A program made the position numbers and the translations under genes. 64,000 nt of DNA from contig NW_006281099.1 in assembly GCF_000203795.2 (NCBI RefSeq), positions 1,987,774 to 2,051,773 on the forward strand. Reading direction: 5' to 3'. The notes under the pieces are model-generated. The model was not told where the DNA came from. It saw only the letters and a list, made by a program, of their open reading frames with translations, and ran no database searches. Source of the DNA: Batrachochytrium dendrobatidis JAM81 (taxonomy: Eukaryota; Chytridiomycota; Chytridiomycetes; Rhizophydiales). This document shows positions 1 through 12,812 of this stretch, piece by piece; within the stretch, counting starts at the first letter, position 1; the number at the start of each line of letters is the position of its first letter.

Positions 1-2520
1 ATTGCAACTATAAGATAGATGCGACTGTGGCATACATTCGCGGATTAGCGCAACTGCATTTAAATCGAAATGAACGTGCAAAGAAATGTTTTTTAGATTC
101 ACTCAAAATAGATTACCGTTCATATCAGGTATGCGTGATTAAGTATAGTCTATCCTTTGTTTATTTTTGGTTTGTCGTACTATGAATCTGTATTGCTTAT
201 TTATTTTTAAAACAATTCATATTTTAGGCTTTGGATGCATTGTTACAAAATCATCTTGTATCTGAAAAAGAAATGAGAGATTTGCCTGATCTACTTGAGC
301 TAAATAACTCCAACTCACAGGCAACTGAGTTTGTTTGCACTGTCTATCAGTCCAAAATTAATCAGGTTGGAATACTTGCGCAGTTTTCTGTGATTTAAAT
401 ATGACAATGGTTTAATTAATTGCTCTTGCACATGTGATAATATAGTTTAAACTCAGTGCACATCCTTCTCAACTCAAAGACAACACCCTTTTGCTTACTC
501 GATATAATCTTTTGCATAGTACTGATTTACTACTTGCTGATGCTCGTAAACAACATATTATGGCCAACTATGAAGCAGTCTTACAAATCACCACCAAGTA
601 TGTGATTTAAAACGTCTGACTGCTGTTTTTAATCTTTGCATTTATATTTATTAAATCTTATATTTATTTGTGCTTGATTGCTGATAGCATATTGCGAAAA
701 GATCCTTATAATATGGACTGTCTTTTGCTTTATGTATCTGCGCTTTTGGAAACTGGAAACACTAGGAAACTATTTCTCAAGGCCCACGAACTTGCCGAAA
801 TGTTTCCTAATAAACGAGTGTCTATGTACGCCGTTGCCACCTATTATCTTTCTGTAAAAAAGTATCGCGAGGCGCAGGCTTATTTCAGGTGTACTGTTTA
901 TTGAGATGCACTAGAATATACGCTATTGCGCTTTTGTACTGACTGTGTTGACTTGATTTGATGACGGTCATGTCTTGAAATCAAAACTTACTATTATAGC
1001 TCAGCAACCACAGTGTCGCCCACTTTTGTAGAAGCATGGATTGGATTTGGACACACTTTTGCGCTTCATGGAATACACGACCAAGCCATTTCATCGTATA
1101 GCACTGCATCCAAAATCAGCACCCACATTCACACGCCAAGTCTCTACCTCGGCATGCAGTACCTTTCTAGCAACCATCTCAAATTTGCCATGAAATTTTT
1201 AAAGGATGCGTATCTCAAGTGCGACTATGATCCCATTTTGCTTAATGAACTTGGTGTATTGTATTATCGCCAAGGAAACTATACCGAAGCGATTAGATAT
1301 TTGGAGATGGTAGTGAAGATTATTGATGGGTATGGAATGCAGCGTCAAAACTGGGAAATGTCACTGTCCAATCTTGGTCATGCCTTTAGAAAGAAAAAGT
1401 ATGTAACTGCATTTTGAGTATGTGTGCGAGTAGCGGGGATACCTTTATTTATCTTTTTATTTTGCCGAATAGTGATTTTGAAAGCGCTCGATTTTGGTTT
1501 AAAGCAGTGCTGGTTAGTGTTCCACAACATGCACCATCGTTTTCTGCGCTAGGAATTATGGCACACATTGAAAACAAATTGCACGAGGCAATCGATTTTT
1601 ACCATCAGTCTTTGGCGGTTAGACCGCAAGACTCGATCAGCAGTGAATTGCTTCGTCGTGCACTAGTAGAAGCGTCACTTGATACATCAGATTCGTTTTC
1701 ATCCTTTTTATCAGCATCCACGGCTGAAGTGTGGGATATATCTGACGAGGCATTGGAATTGAAAATTAGCGAGCATCATCAGGATTCACTAGACGATATT
1801 TCTGGTGAAAACAGCTTGTCTAAACAAGATCAGGGTGCGTACTACGAGACTCCAGAGCATGAGGAAGCTGATGACACTGAGCGCTCCTCATTGGTTGATG
1901 TGGGAGATGAAACGCTGCAACTCAGTCAAGATGATCTGGCCGTAAATTCGTCTACTCCGATCCCTGGTGCACGACATCCACTTTCAATGGCGCTATGGAA
2001 TACTGACGATCAAGCACCAGTAAGAGATGGAACTAGCACACGATTTATGCCAATGCGCAACCGCTTTAGTGTTACCACGGATGATTTTGGATCCAGTCCG
2101 TTTGAATATCCTCTTTTTTCTGCAGATTTGCGCCAGTCAAATTCTGATGTACTGAATTTTACTGATACACCAGAAACCCTTTTAGCTACTGCTGTCACCC
2201 GCGCAGAACTACCACACAGACTCGAAAATAGCACCATCATCTACCATACCACACGAGCAGATATCACACCGCCGCGCGTATCTCGACCTATCAGGGGTAG
2301 ATTGTTTGGAAATGAAAGTATGACATCTCGACCTACTGCCACGCTGTCCTCTCCGATTTCAGTTGAGGAAGCTTCATGGCCTTCATTGAATGTGTTTGAC
2401 TGCACTCCACAACAACGAAGTCAACAATCAGGTGTTTTTTTGAATGGCGTTGGCGGAGCTAGCGCAAATGAATCTATGGACAGTGATATGGATATGGACT
2501 TGGATGATAATGAAATGTAA
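1..2520 (+). CDS. CDC16: Anaphase-promoting complex subunit CDC16/Cut9/APC6 (5' end outside window)
   Basis: TPR scaffold subunit of the APC/C ubiquitin ligase, which drives mitotic exit by marking cyclins and securin for degradation. Six exons can be joined in frame: 3-128, 228-365, 446-597, 688-888, 1000-1398 and 1473-2520. They give 687 residues with the N terminus missing. Successive TPR helices are visible. The stretch around 1000-1100 (SATTVSPTFVEAWIGFGHTF) is typical of the family, followed by DQAISSYSTASK and LNELGVLYYRQGNYTEAI. After the last TPR (to about base 1660) comes an acidic Ser/Asp-rich tail of about 280 residues ending in a run of Asp and Met. That is longer than the short tail I expect in yeasts and is probably disordered. 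The family call is confident; the exact tail boundary is inferred. Confidence 0.9.
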
Positions 2521-2724
2521 AAATGTTGATCCCATTCTTATTATTTGGTATTTCATTTTATGATACTTTGTGATATACTGCATGCTATTCATTGAATACA
2601 GACAAATCAGCTGTATCGAGATGTATGCGATGGGTCAAGAGCAGATACAACTGTCCAAGCCACGTGATATTTTGGGATTGTAACCGTAGCTGACAATATC
2701 TTTCTGACCAATAACATATTCATC

Positions 2725-4015
2725 ATGGCAATGGCTGGGGAAGCAGTTTTGGGCATTTCTGCCATTCAACAGTGGGAATACATTGAAGAAATGCGCAAAA
2801 AACTACAACGTAAAATGGATGTATGCATGACACAGGTAGATTCAGCCTATCCATTGCTTTACTAGGGTTCAACTTGAACAGTGTGTTGATACTGTACACA
2901 TTAAAACCTTGCTAATTTTTGATATGTAGATGCAAGATAGTTCGTGGAATCAGCGTGAAAAGGGGTTTAAAGCTCTTCTTCGTCTTATGGCCACATTTAC
3001 ATCTGAGGAGCGAAGTGTGTTTGCCATTGTCCAGCGCGAACAGAATTGCAACCGTATGTGAGATTAGCTTTTATGCTCAAAGTGATTCAACTGTTCCAAA
3101 CATCACAATTTAACATCCATGACTTGCGATACAGTCCAACATTTGCTGTTTCAGCAGCTTAAACTGAGAATGTCACCAGCAATGGCTTGTAAGTGGTTGT
3201 AGATTTATCATTCAAATTTACACTCGATTGTCTCGAACACAGCGATTAAAATGCATTTATACTATACTCAGATGATGTGAAGATATCAAACCAAGTTGCA
3301 TCAGTGTTAGAAATGCTACAGGGAGTAGCTTTACTGCACTACGATTCAAAACTCAAAGCAGGCGCCAAGCAAAACATGATGGTGGGTTGGATCTTTAATT
3401 AGATGTTAGTCAAAACTGCAGACTATTGGATTATGGCATATATGTATTGGTTGGTACGCGTTGCTGATGATGCATATTTTAAATATCTAGTTGCTTTTGA
3501 CGTTTTTACCATCCAAAAGCACTGTAGTGGCAATTGCAGCAATAGAAGCTGTTCAAGGCATTCTAATTGATTCGAGTCAAAACATCAGGGTAACTATTAT
3601 TAAGTTTTATGCTGTGCTTGAACCGAGTTGAAGTGAGTATATTGACAATATGTACAGATATTTGAACAGATTGGGGGTGTTCCTGTGGTTTGCGAAACTC
3701 TTAAATCAAAGCATGTTAGTGAAGCAGTACTGTGAGTTGTATTTGGAATTTATCCTGAATTGTGGATTGCCATCAACTGCCAAGAATTGCTAACCCACAC
3801 GATCTGTAACTTTGCACTCATTTAAAATGCAAATTGTAATCAATAGCCACAAATGTATAGAACTCCTTTATTTGTATTTACAGCCAGAAGATAAAAATCC
3901 AGATAGAGCAGTTGGAGAAATTATATTTAGTAAATCAGTGGAATTGAAAAGGGAATCCATCACAAAACTGCTGGGTCCGGGATTTGTCAAAAAGCTAATG
4001 GATATATCTACTTGA
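2725..4015 (+). CDS. cdc14: Cdc14-type septation initiation network (SIN) protein
   Basis: Seven small exons join in frame: 2725-2835, 2930-3053, 3135-3188, 3272-3381, 3491-3589, 3658-3731 and 3847-4015. They encode 246 residues. In fission yeast Cdc14 (not the phosphatase of that name) partners the Sid1 kinase in the SIN, which triggers cytokinesis. Support: an N-terminal helical region with FKALLRLMATF and VQREQNC; a middle part with LQGVALLHYDSKLKAGAKQNMM, LLLTFLPSKSTVV and EAVQGILIDSSQNIRIFE; and a C-terminal HKCIELLYLYLQPED resembling the family's EFLYFYLMPED. The start is the first ATG of a short first exon. Intron 2 (3054-3134) must be spliced because the unspliced frame stops at once. 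The gene lies 200 bp after CDC16 on the same strand. The call rests on recalled family motifs. Confidence 0.7.
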
Positions 4016-4234
4016 ATAAATGATAACCCAATTGTATCAAAGAGGTTTATTGAGCTACATGATAACGGCATCTTGAGTGATTGAAGATGTGCATAATTTG
4101 ATTTGGGAAAAAACATGTTGTGATGCCACACGCAGATTTAGATCTGTACTGAATGCATTGACAGCTTCGATACATAGAGCTGACAGATTTGCAGGAATGG
4201 TAAACGTCAACACAACAGTTGATTCCCTAATATT

Positions 4235-5007
4235 TTAATTATTTGATATTAGCCATTTCGAAGGCAAGAATGCAAGACGATTGAAGCGAGTGACTTGCCC
4301 AAAAGTACTGTGTAGGTTGGCAGGCAGTTGCGCGTATAGCTTGTGCAGTGAAAGCAAAGTAGTACTCAAACAGTTGCCTTGACCCAGTGTATTACAACAA
4401 TAAACTACTGGATATCCAAGCACAATTCCAGTGAATGCTATGATCGGTTGAGGATGATCGTGTTCAATGTCGAGAGAATAAACTTTCATTTCGTGAAAAG
4501 AAGTGCTACTCGACCATTGATTGATAGCATTCAATGCACTCACGATCCAAGAAATACCGTCCACTTGATTCTTTGAAACAATCAGCGGGTTATCCAGAGA
4601 TTCTGACGCATCGATGAATATCGGAAATGCATTGGGTGACGCATGTAACTCCCTGCAGAATATCTCAAACCATTCCGTATGAATAATAAACAAAAAGTCG
4701 ACTTTGTTGACATGAATTGCTCGTAAACGACTAAACTCGGAATGCACCTGAGTTGAGTCATACAAAAGGTTTAATAAAACCACAACGCACATGAACTCGA
4801 ACATCGCATTACCTCTGATAGACGGAACAGCAGTAAGTCTGCTTGTTGAATGGAAATTATGCAGTGATCGTTGAGTAAAGCAGGTCGCAATCCAACAGCA
4901 ACCGAAGCAATTTCCAATGCGAGCAACTTGCATTGAGGTCCGCGAAGTTTCAAAACAGACTCGAGAGTGCGGTAAATCTGCAGCACATGAACTTCAGTAA
5001 TCGACAT
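4235..5007 (-). CDS. UPF0739/C1orf74-like protein of unknown function
   Basis: Two exons (5007-4813 and 4747-4235) joined by a GT-AG intron give a 235-residue protein starting MSITEVHVLQIYRTLESVL. The N-terminal part has a helical stretch LLALEIASVAVGLRPALL. The C-terminal part has alternating hydrophobic strands (VDFLFIIH, PIFIDASESLD, KVYSLDIEH, IIAFTGIVLGYPVVYCC). The LGYPVVY segment near the C terminus and the overall plan remind me of the uncharacterised UPF0739 (human C1orf74) family. That is recall, not a search, and no function is known. It is convergent with cdc14 and divergent from the CEP192-like gene, whose ATG lies 149 bp away. No signal peptide or membrane helix is evident. Confidence 0.5.
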
Positions 5008-5155
5008 TTGACCAACACTTGATACACAATCAACACATCTGTCAAGAGCATTGCTGTTGTGAGGGTTAGTGTCCTGAGGAGTTGTTGTGGGCTACCGGAC
5101 ATTTTGATTGCTTGAATTCTTTCCAAAGTTAACTTCTACCAACGAATTCAACAGG

Positions 5156-8100
5156 ATGCTGGGCTCTGGTGTGGCCTATAATGAGTTTGCTCATTTGCTA
5201 GGACAGATTGGCTCTGCTCTGGGTGACGAATCAACTGAAAATTCTGACGATAAAAGCAATTACATTGATTTTGATAATCTGGATGAAGGCATGGCTGGAC
5301 TAGATTTAAGTATGGACAATCTTCTACAGCATAACTCAGTACTGGAAATACCATCTAATGAAGTCATATCTCAAGGTGATTTTTACAGTTGCATAAACAC
5401 TTGTTTTGATCATCAGAAAACTGTCCGACTGGACTATTTTGTCCGTATAACTCGAGCAATTTCAAGCAATCCATTCTAACCTTTTGACTACAGAAAAGCA
5501 TGCGCAGTATATGGCTGGAGAACTGCATCAGGAAATTCAAGAATATACTCGATTAAATAATTTTAATAAGGAGCCATCTCAAACTATGCCGGCTGATTTT
5601 CGAAAAGGTAAATCTTGATCATCATGAGCAGCTATTGTCATCAATTTAATTTATTTTCTTTTGAATGCGCCTTGAATTACCTAACACATTCTTGTGATGC
5701 TCTTCACCGTGATCTTGTAGTTACATTTTCAGATATGATCCAAGAGCGTACAATCAGCTCTACGGGAAACGAAAGTGAGATACATGTCAGACCTCGCTAA
5801 TACATTTGATGTTACCGTATTGACTAATGTATGTTTGATATTTTAGCTGCAGACTGGAGTAGTATTGAGTTTCATAGATCACTTGATTCCAAAATCAATG
5901 TTTTGGACACGAACATATCACTCACTGAAGCTGGTACGAAGCATTCTATCCTACCTTGATCTTTTTTATTCAATAGTAGTGCTCACACCTACTGAATTTA
6001 CTTTAGATTTACTTTTTGATTCTCACACAGAAGCAGAAGAGACTGAATTAAGCAATGAGCTGACGATTTCTAGCTCAAATGTGCCTAGCGATGCTGATGC
6101 AACTGTAGCTACTGCAACTGATGAACTTGATCAAGCTGACAACCTGTCATTTGATATTCCAGGTAAATCATTCAGCTTTCTTTAAAAACACTTGCAATCG
6201 TGACTAATCTTGCTGTCATAGATTTGGCAGACACTGGCTCAGATGCCTCGGATGCTTCAATATTGTTTCAACATGACAATTCTTCATTTGGTTTGAACGA
6301 AATTCAGCCAGCATACAATCTATTTTCTGGAGGTAGTATCGTATTGGACGGGAAATGCTGTATATTCAAATACAGTGGATAGTATAATCACTCATCTTTG
6401 GTTATTTTGTTGCATAGCATCCTCATCTGTTGGCGATCAACTCAATCCCGAAGATTCTTTTTGTCTACCAATCAAAGCATCAGATAGTTCCTTTGCATTA
6501 CAAACACCGCGTATCTCTGTGGTTTGCAAAGATCCTTTTTATTCAGAAGAAATCACACGTAAGTGTTTCTACTGCATTTTCAATCATGTATTGTCAAGAT
6601 AGTGTCATCTAAATATAGTTGGAAATATCCATAGCCAAACCAAAAAAATTTGAAATCAAGAGTCCATTCAAGGAATCAGTGCTGGGTGCATTTCCTGGTC
6701 TTCGCGACGAGAGTGACACATTTGATGGTGGAGTGCCAAATATTTCTCAACTAAATGGATATGTTCAAACTGACCAAGACAGGAAAAATCAAGAACAGTT
6801 GGAAAATATGTTGGCAGAATTATCTGCACTTGAGCCTGTTAGTGGAGATCAAGACATTGGGTTTTCAATCACCATGGACATATACGGTACTACTGATACA
6901 GATGTGAATTCAAGCCGTACCAATGCCGATATTCAAAATATCTCAATGGATGATCATGAAAATGATGAATTTGGTGGCAGTAAGGTTGTAGATGACTTTT
7001 TTCAACTACAGCAAGGTATGTCTAACTGATCGACTCTGTGCAGTGTATTAAAACACCATCCATGTCTAGTAAAGTTTATTTGAATTTTATCTTGTTATCT
7101 ACACTCAACTGTTGATTTTAGATGTTGATGAATTTATGGAGTCTGCCAGCAACCTTGGATTTGATATCCCAAAAAACATACTAACGGAAAACTTTGGATC
7201 TCCAGGTAAGAGAAGCACGCTTTATATGCGACTCTGCACAGTATATGATAAGATCTGATATTTCCAATTTTTTGATGCATATCTACTGTATGAGTAGGTA
7301 AACTGTCTCTGTTGGATGGAGACAATAATAGCACTCCGCAATCACCACTGAGCGATAAATCTATGCACGATGATGAATATATATTGATGCATCTTGAATT
7401 CAATGAAAAGGTGCAGCAGCAAAAAAACAAAAAATGCCAGCCAGGCGATCCAATTTTGTCCAATGAAACACAAACTGATGAGACGTTTGCCACTCCTCAT
7501 ACAGTACGAACTCTTTCAAGTGCAGAAGTAGATTTGTTTTCGCCTGGGTCGTTTTTTGCCCAAAAATCAGAAAGTTTAGGATCGCTGGGTGGGAAAGTAT
7601 TTAATGAAGAGCGACCCACTTGGTATACTCCCCAACGAGATATATTTGGCAATGTGATTGATCTAATCGGTCCTACTCCTGGTGATCGCACAGAAAAGCA
7701 CAATCTAATGGTATGTTCATGCATCTATTTACCTTTCAATCCAATCTGACTATTATTAATGCGCCTATACCATAAACACACAATTATATCATGTAGGATG
7801 TAACCCCTTCGGGAGTCCGTCGCGTTAGAGCACCACTTTACGAATCGCCATCTAAATTTCTTGACAAATCCAAACCTTTAGAATATAGCAAAGCACAAAA
7901 TACAACTGCTATTGCTTCCCCACTGCCAGTTTTGACAGAGAAGGACACTATGCAAAACACAACATGTGAATCTCAAAACAATGCACACTGTTTTGCTTCT
8001 CCTGCTACAAAAATCGTTTATCACCAGGCAAATCCGCCTTCCACAGTGCGTCGAATTCCGACTAAAAACAGCTCAAACATGTTGAAAGATATAATATCGA

Positions 8101-9965
8101 GTAAACTATCTGCCACGACACCTCAAAATCTTGACTGGGCCGCTTCCAAATTGCCAGCCGAGCCATCATCTGTGCCTGTAAATCGCAAAATCTTCAACAT
8201 GACTAGTTATTTGGCTAATACAGAAAATTCGGATCAACTATTACAATCTACAGTGCCATACCAACACTCTGTTGGTCAGAAATCTCGCCAATATCAATCA
8301 AAAGACAATGTGATATCATCTAAATCTGTGGATTTGAATGTTAAAAGCCATTTGAATGCTCTGGATAGTTCTAGTGACCCATCGTATGGTGGTTCGTCAG
8401 GCTGTTTATCAATATCTCATTTGACTGATTGTTCTTCTTCTGTTCAAACCCCAAAATTGCATTTTAAAGATGTGGCTGTTTCTAACGAGTCCAAAAAGCA
8501 TATATCATCACATGAATCACAGAGTCCATTGCGCTTGTCTGATTGCGATCCATATCAATATATGCCAAACTCGGATACATGTGATAACACCAACGAAACA
8601 TTAACAAGCAAGTATCCTGTCATTCAAATTTTATCTACTCGGAAAGCTCTTTCTGAATCTATTTCATCAAAAGCCGAATCAAATAGTATAGTACGGGTGA
8701 TATTTGAACCAAATCTTAGTAAATCAGCAGCTCGATCTGCCATTGTACTGTCCAACAACACTGATCGGTCTATACTATGGACGATTGACAGTATTGGTCC
8801 GGTCTTTATGGAGCCTGTGCATGTAATCAGAGATGAAAATGGCGTATCATTGCAACGAATGCCTAAACACAGTATTTCGGATGTCATCTTCAGATTCGTG
8901 CGTATTTCTGGACAATTGGGAAAAAATCAATCTACTCAAATAGCGGTAACGTTTAAGCCACTTGTAAATGGAGTATACACACAGTCGTTTCAATTAAAGT
9001 CAAACAGGCGCTGTTTTATCATCAAAGTTGATGGATGTTCTGTTTCAGATACTAGTCAAATACCTTTAAATTGGCCATTTTCTGAAAATCCAGAATCACC
9101 AGCTCAATTTTTACCAGTTAAATCCAATGAACATCGATTGCATTCTCGCAAAAGCAGTAGTGACTTGCCAGAATCAAAACCGTATCATTTCAAACCCGAA
9201 TCTACCACAATTATCAGCACAGCTCAAAACAATCAACATGCACATTCCTTGATAAAATCACATTCTACCACATTTCAAAGAAAATCTAGAAACACTCCAG
9301 TATCTGCTCAAAAAGTGCACCAGCTTGAAGTTGAAAATTATACATCTGCTAAACAGTCTCCGCTAAAAGGTTTTGTGCATTCTAGATCTACTGATTCCCA
9401 ACAAGCGCTCCAGATTGATTCAACCTCTATTGCTTGCTATAGTCATTCAAGATCCCACGAGATTGAAAATAAATCTGCATCAATCCGCTCGGGACATGCG
9501 TATAGTACTACACCACACATCCAAACTGCTCAAACTCAGAAACTGATTGGACATCGACCCAAGAATGAGGAGTCTTTGGGGCTGCCTTGGGTCGATCCCA
9601 TCTCTGTAACCAACAATGGCTGTTCTCTTGCAAGAGATTCACTTAATTTTGGCACAGTAAACTTGGGTCATGTCAGCACACTTCAGTTGCGGATATGCAA
9701 CGCAGCGGATCAAGCAGTGCAAGTCCAATTCATCACAACCGGACCGTTTTCACTACCTACTAGATATCTCTCCATTCAACCACGATCGTTTGTTCCTATC
9801 CCGATTGCGTTTTATCCTACACGGGCTGGAACGTTTCAAGAGCGACTCATTATCAAAAAAGGACTGCATGTAATCCGCGTTGAACTGTATGGAACTGCAC
9901 AGACAGTTTTGTCTGGTCGTGGATTAAAAAATCAAAAAAGTCCAAAGAGTACAATGCTGCAGTGA
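5156..9965 (+). CDS. CEP192/SPD-2-like centrosomal protein with ASH-type domains
   Basis: A long multi-exon gene starting MLGSGVAYNEFAHLLGQIG (ATG 5156). Small acidic Ser/Asp-rich exons between 5156 and about 7800 lead into one large exon ending at 9965. Two immunoglobulin-like ASH/MSP-type beta domains are visible in that exon. One runs from about 8690 to 9050 (VIFEPNLSKSAARSAIVLSN, then IAVTFKPLVNGVYTQSFQLK). The other runs from about 9620 to 9900 (LNFGTVNLGHVSTLQLRICN, then IPIAFYPTRAGTFQERLIIK). Paired ASH domains at the C terminus of a disordered protein are characteristic of CEP192/SPD-2, which recruits pericentriolar material to centrioles. A centriolar protein fits a flagellated zoosporic fungus. 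The small upstream exons (about eight) are inferred from frame continuity and GT-AG sites; their exact number is uncertain. Other ASH proteins (Hydin-like) are the main alternative. Confidence 0.6.
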
Positions 9966-9999
9966 TCCTGATTGCTTTGTTTAACCAAATCCAGTGTTT

Positions 10000-10765
10000 T
10001 ATATATCATCTCACTTTCTATTTTATTCATACAAACCAAATTTACATGTGCACACGTATCATTCAAACCATGACTCTATACTTTATTCCTGTAATGTATT
10101 GGCTGAATAGATGGTAATCAACACAGTTGTGGAGGATTGAAACTGAATGGGAAAAAGTCGACGTAACAATAAAATGTATAGATTAAAAATGAATTGGAGT
10201 ATGTTGTATACAACGATTAAACAAGTCAATACAAATAAAAATAGTATGCGTACCACAATACGTTCTAGTAGAGTATGTAGATAAAGCATGTTTTGGTTTG
10301 TGATGGTAAATTGACATTAAACTCGACTTGTATATTCTATGAATATAACCGTATTCATATCAAATGAAACACTAGATCAAGTGATCGAGGTTGTTTTGTA
10401 TTGAATTGACAGGAGCAAATCGTTCAACAAACTGACCGTGCTAATACGTCAGCTTATCACTGCAGTACAAGGACACGAACGATGGATGATTCTGTCATTC
10501 AAATCAATCATCTAGCAATATTTGTAAAACACACTGATAGTTGTTGACAATTTCCTATCCTCGTTGTCACTAGCTGTGAAGGTGCAAGTTGATATTTTTA
10601 TTTGCAAAATAATAAAAAAGCAAGATATGCACAAAACACACATTGGATTGTAATAGAAATATAAGTAAAGATGATTAAGACATGATACTACTCGTTCATA
10701 TTAGAGTGTAAAAGGTTGGAATCTACCGTTTTAATCAATGGGTGATTACGTAAAACGCCTTTTGG
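10000..10765. other. Intergenic gap with dispersed-repeat sequence
   Basis: No convincing coding sequence lies between the CEP192-like stop and the next gene's stop; the two genes are convergent. The only open frame (10083-10289, minus) is short, Leu/Ile-rich and lacks splice support. The gap contains a left-end-like repeat terminus at 10345-10370 and a diverged internal repeat block at 10450-10590, described separately. Confidence 0.6.
10345..10590 (+). repeat. Partial copy of the short dispersed repeat family
   Basis: At 10351-10370 the sequence reads GTATTCATATCAAATGAAAC. It matches, with a few transitions, the left terminus of the 355-bp element at 35939 (GTATTCACGTAAAATGAAAC). Within 10487-10540 a block (GATTCTGTCATTCAAATCAA and following) resembles 22702-22755. 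At 10550-10580 another resembles 22855-22900. I could not find the matching right terminus, so this copy is probably truncated or decayed. All comparisons are by eye. Confidence 0.5.
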
Positions 10766-12672
10766 TTAGACTGTTGGATAGTGTGTTGACGATCGATGCA
10801 CAATGGAAAGAGATGATCTCGGCTGTGCTTCGGGTGGTGGAGTGCAGGCGCTCAAGGATCCCTGGGCTATTGCTTCTTTCAAAAGAGTAGAAAGAGGAAG
10901 AGTGTAAGGATGTGTTGCCCCAAGCTCATTAATCCATTGCGCAAGTGATTTGAGTATTGGCAGTGCTTTGTATGTATCTATATCCATATGCAAAGCCAAT
11001 GTAGACGGACCGAATTCTTGTACAATATAATCGTTGGCTTGATCAAGATCTATAAGAGTCCGACACCCTCGCGCTCTTAAAAACGCAAACAATGCCCAGT
11101 GTAGCACAAAACTACGCAGCAGCATTGTTCGTTGATCCTGAGAAGTAATCATTGACGAATTTAGTATGGAAAAAATACACTTTACCGGATTTGGGGCAAA
11201 ATGGACAATCTTGTCCATTAAGGATATTTCTTGATGGAAAGGATCTGCTTCGGGATAGAATAATATAGTAATCAAATCTTGGGCGTCCTGGAGCGTCTGA
11301 TCACCCAGAGCTGTCGATTGTTCATATCTATGACCAACATACTCGTGGATAGACGTGCAAAGCATTTCCCATCCATCTGGATCTGTGACAACTGGAGATG
11401 TGGCCGAAAATGGAGTATCGGCAATTGCATACGCCATATTTGGAGAATGTATTAATGATGGACGTTGAAAGAGTAAGCACCGTCTAATCTGTTGTGAAGA
11501 GAGTTTAGAGTAAAAATTGTCTAGCGTGTATGATGCATCCATGGGGACATTCTCGTTGCTCTGCAGCTTCTGAAAAAACTTCCAAAATATAATAAGATGA
11601 TCACCCTCAAGCAGAGGCACAATTTCCTTGAACGAATCCACAACAGTTCGTAACATTTCGTCTGGATGTGTTTCAACATACCGCAAGATATCTGATCCAA
11701 TGGATGACATGACCCGTTTGCTAGATTTTGAAAGATGACACATACCAGTTCAAGATGAAGCAATACAAATGATCCAACGTAAATGATGTAATGGGTATGA
11801 ATGCACTGCGACTTACCGCTCATCTTTGGAAAAATCACTAAAATAGGCCTCATAATACCATTCGTCGTGCTGTGAGGGGTCATGAATTTTCCAGTTGATC
11901 CACAGCAGAATGTACCTAAAGACCGTGTAAGCCATTATAAAATCATTTCCAAACAGACTGGCAATAGCATCTGTGTCTGCAGCAGAGAGAACAAAAGTGC
12001 TATTCAAGATCATGTCTATAACACTAGGTTAGCAGTAAATTGACACACTGATTGATATAAAACAAGACATAATACACACAGACACATTCCATGGGATGTA
12101 GGATTGAAAGACAGTTTTGTAATTTCTCCAATGGCCATATTTTTAAAATGGCATCCAGAATCATCCGTTTGAAATTCAACAAGAGCGCAAATCGGACCGA
12201 ACTAAACGCAAAGCAATGATTGAATGCATGCAAAAAAGCAGAATTAAATCCAGTGTTTTGGTGGTATTAAAGATTGAGTGTAATCTGGCAGTAGATCTTC
12301 ATTGGAAATGAAAACAAAGTCCAATGTTTCTGTTGACTAAGAATGGGTTTACCCTGTTGTTTCTGCAAGAAGTCCAGAATGGATGTTACCGAGCAAACTG
12401 TGAATCTGAGCAAGGTCAAGTTCAATAATAATGGCAGACAGTGTCTGTTCCATATCATGCTGTGGCTGGAGAAGCAGTGGTTTGAAGATGGATGCGTTGT
12501 AGTTACACGATATAAGAATAAACGATGGATTAGCAACCGTTGCCATGTCGCAACACTACAAATCCGGCAGCCTGCAAGACATGAATCCAACTCAACTCTC
12601 TGTGTGTTGCTATTTTCAAAGACAGACCAGCACATGTCAAAGGCTGCAGGACTATCCAAGGCATCGTCATTC
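10766..12672 (-). CDS. Unrecognised multi-exon helical protein
   Basis: I do not recognise this gene. The last exon is clear. It runs from about 11726 to 10766, enters with KRVMSSIGSDILRYVETHPD, and continues through helices such as TVVDSFKEIVPLLEGDHLII and LLRSFVLHWALFAFLRARGC to a Ser-rich C terminus ending THYPTV. Upstream, a frame-consistent join is FNPTSHG / IVIDMILNSTFVLSAADTDA, then DFSKDER / KRVMSS. Further 5' pieces (QPQHDMEQTLSAIIIELDLA, and SNEDLLPDYTQSLIPPKHW) are open but their junctions are unresolved. A start at MNDDALDSPAAFDMCW (ATG 12672) is only a candidate. There is no signal peptide or obvious catalytic motif. The alpha-helical repeat character could suit a scaffold or complex subunit, but no function is claimed. 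Confidence 0.55.
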
Positions 12673-12812
12673 ATGGCTGGATGTGGGGTAATAAGTTTCA
12701 AGTAAAGAATCAGCGCCAACTTTCAGTTTATCAAATCTGAGTTCAAACATTTAATATTATTGTATATCCTCAAACAACCCAACCATTGTATTATAGCATC
12801 AAAGAATTGTAT

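Noticed and set aside
12343..12705. Plus-strand open frame (MGLPCCFCKKSRMDVTEQTV)
   Set aside because: Opposes the unrecognised minus-strand gene, whose frame-consistent exons give the better explanation; no domain seen.
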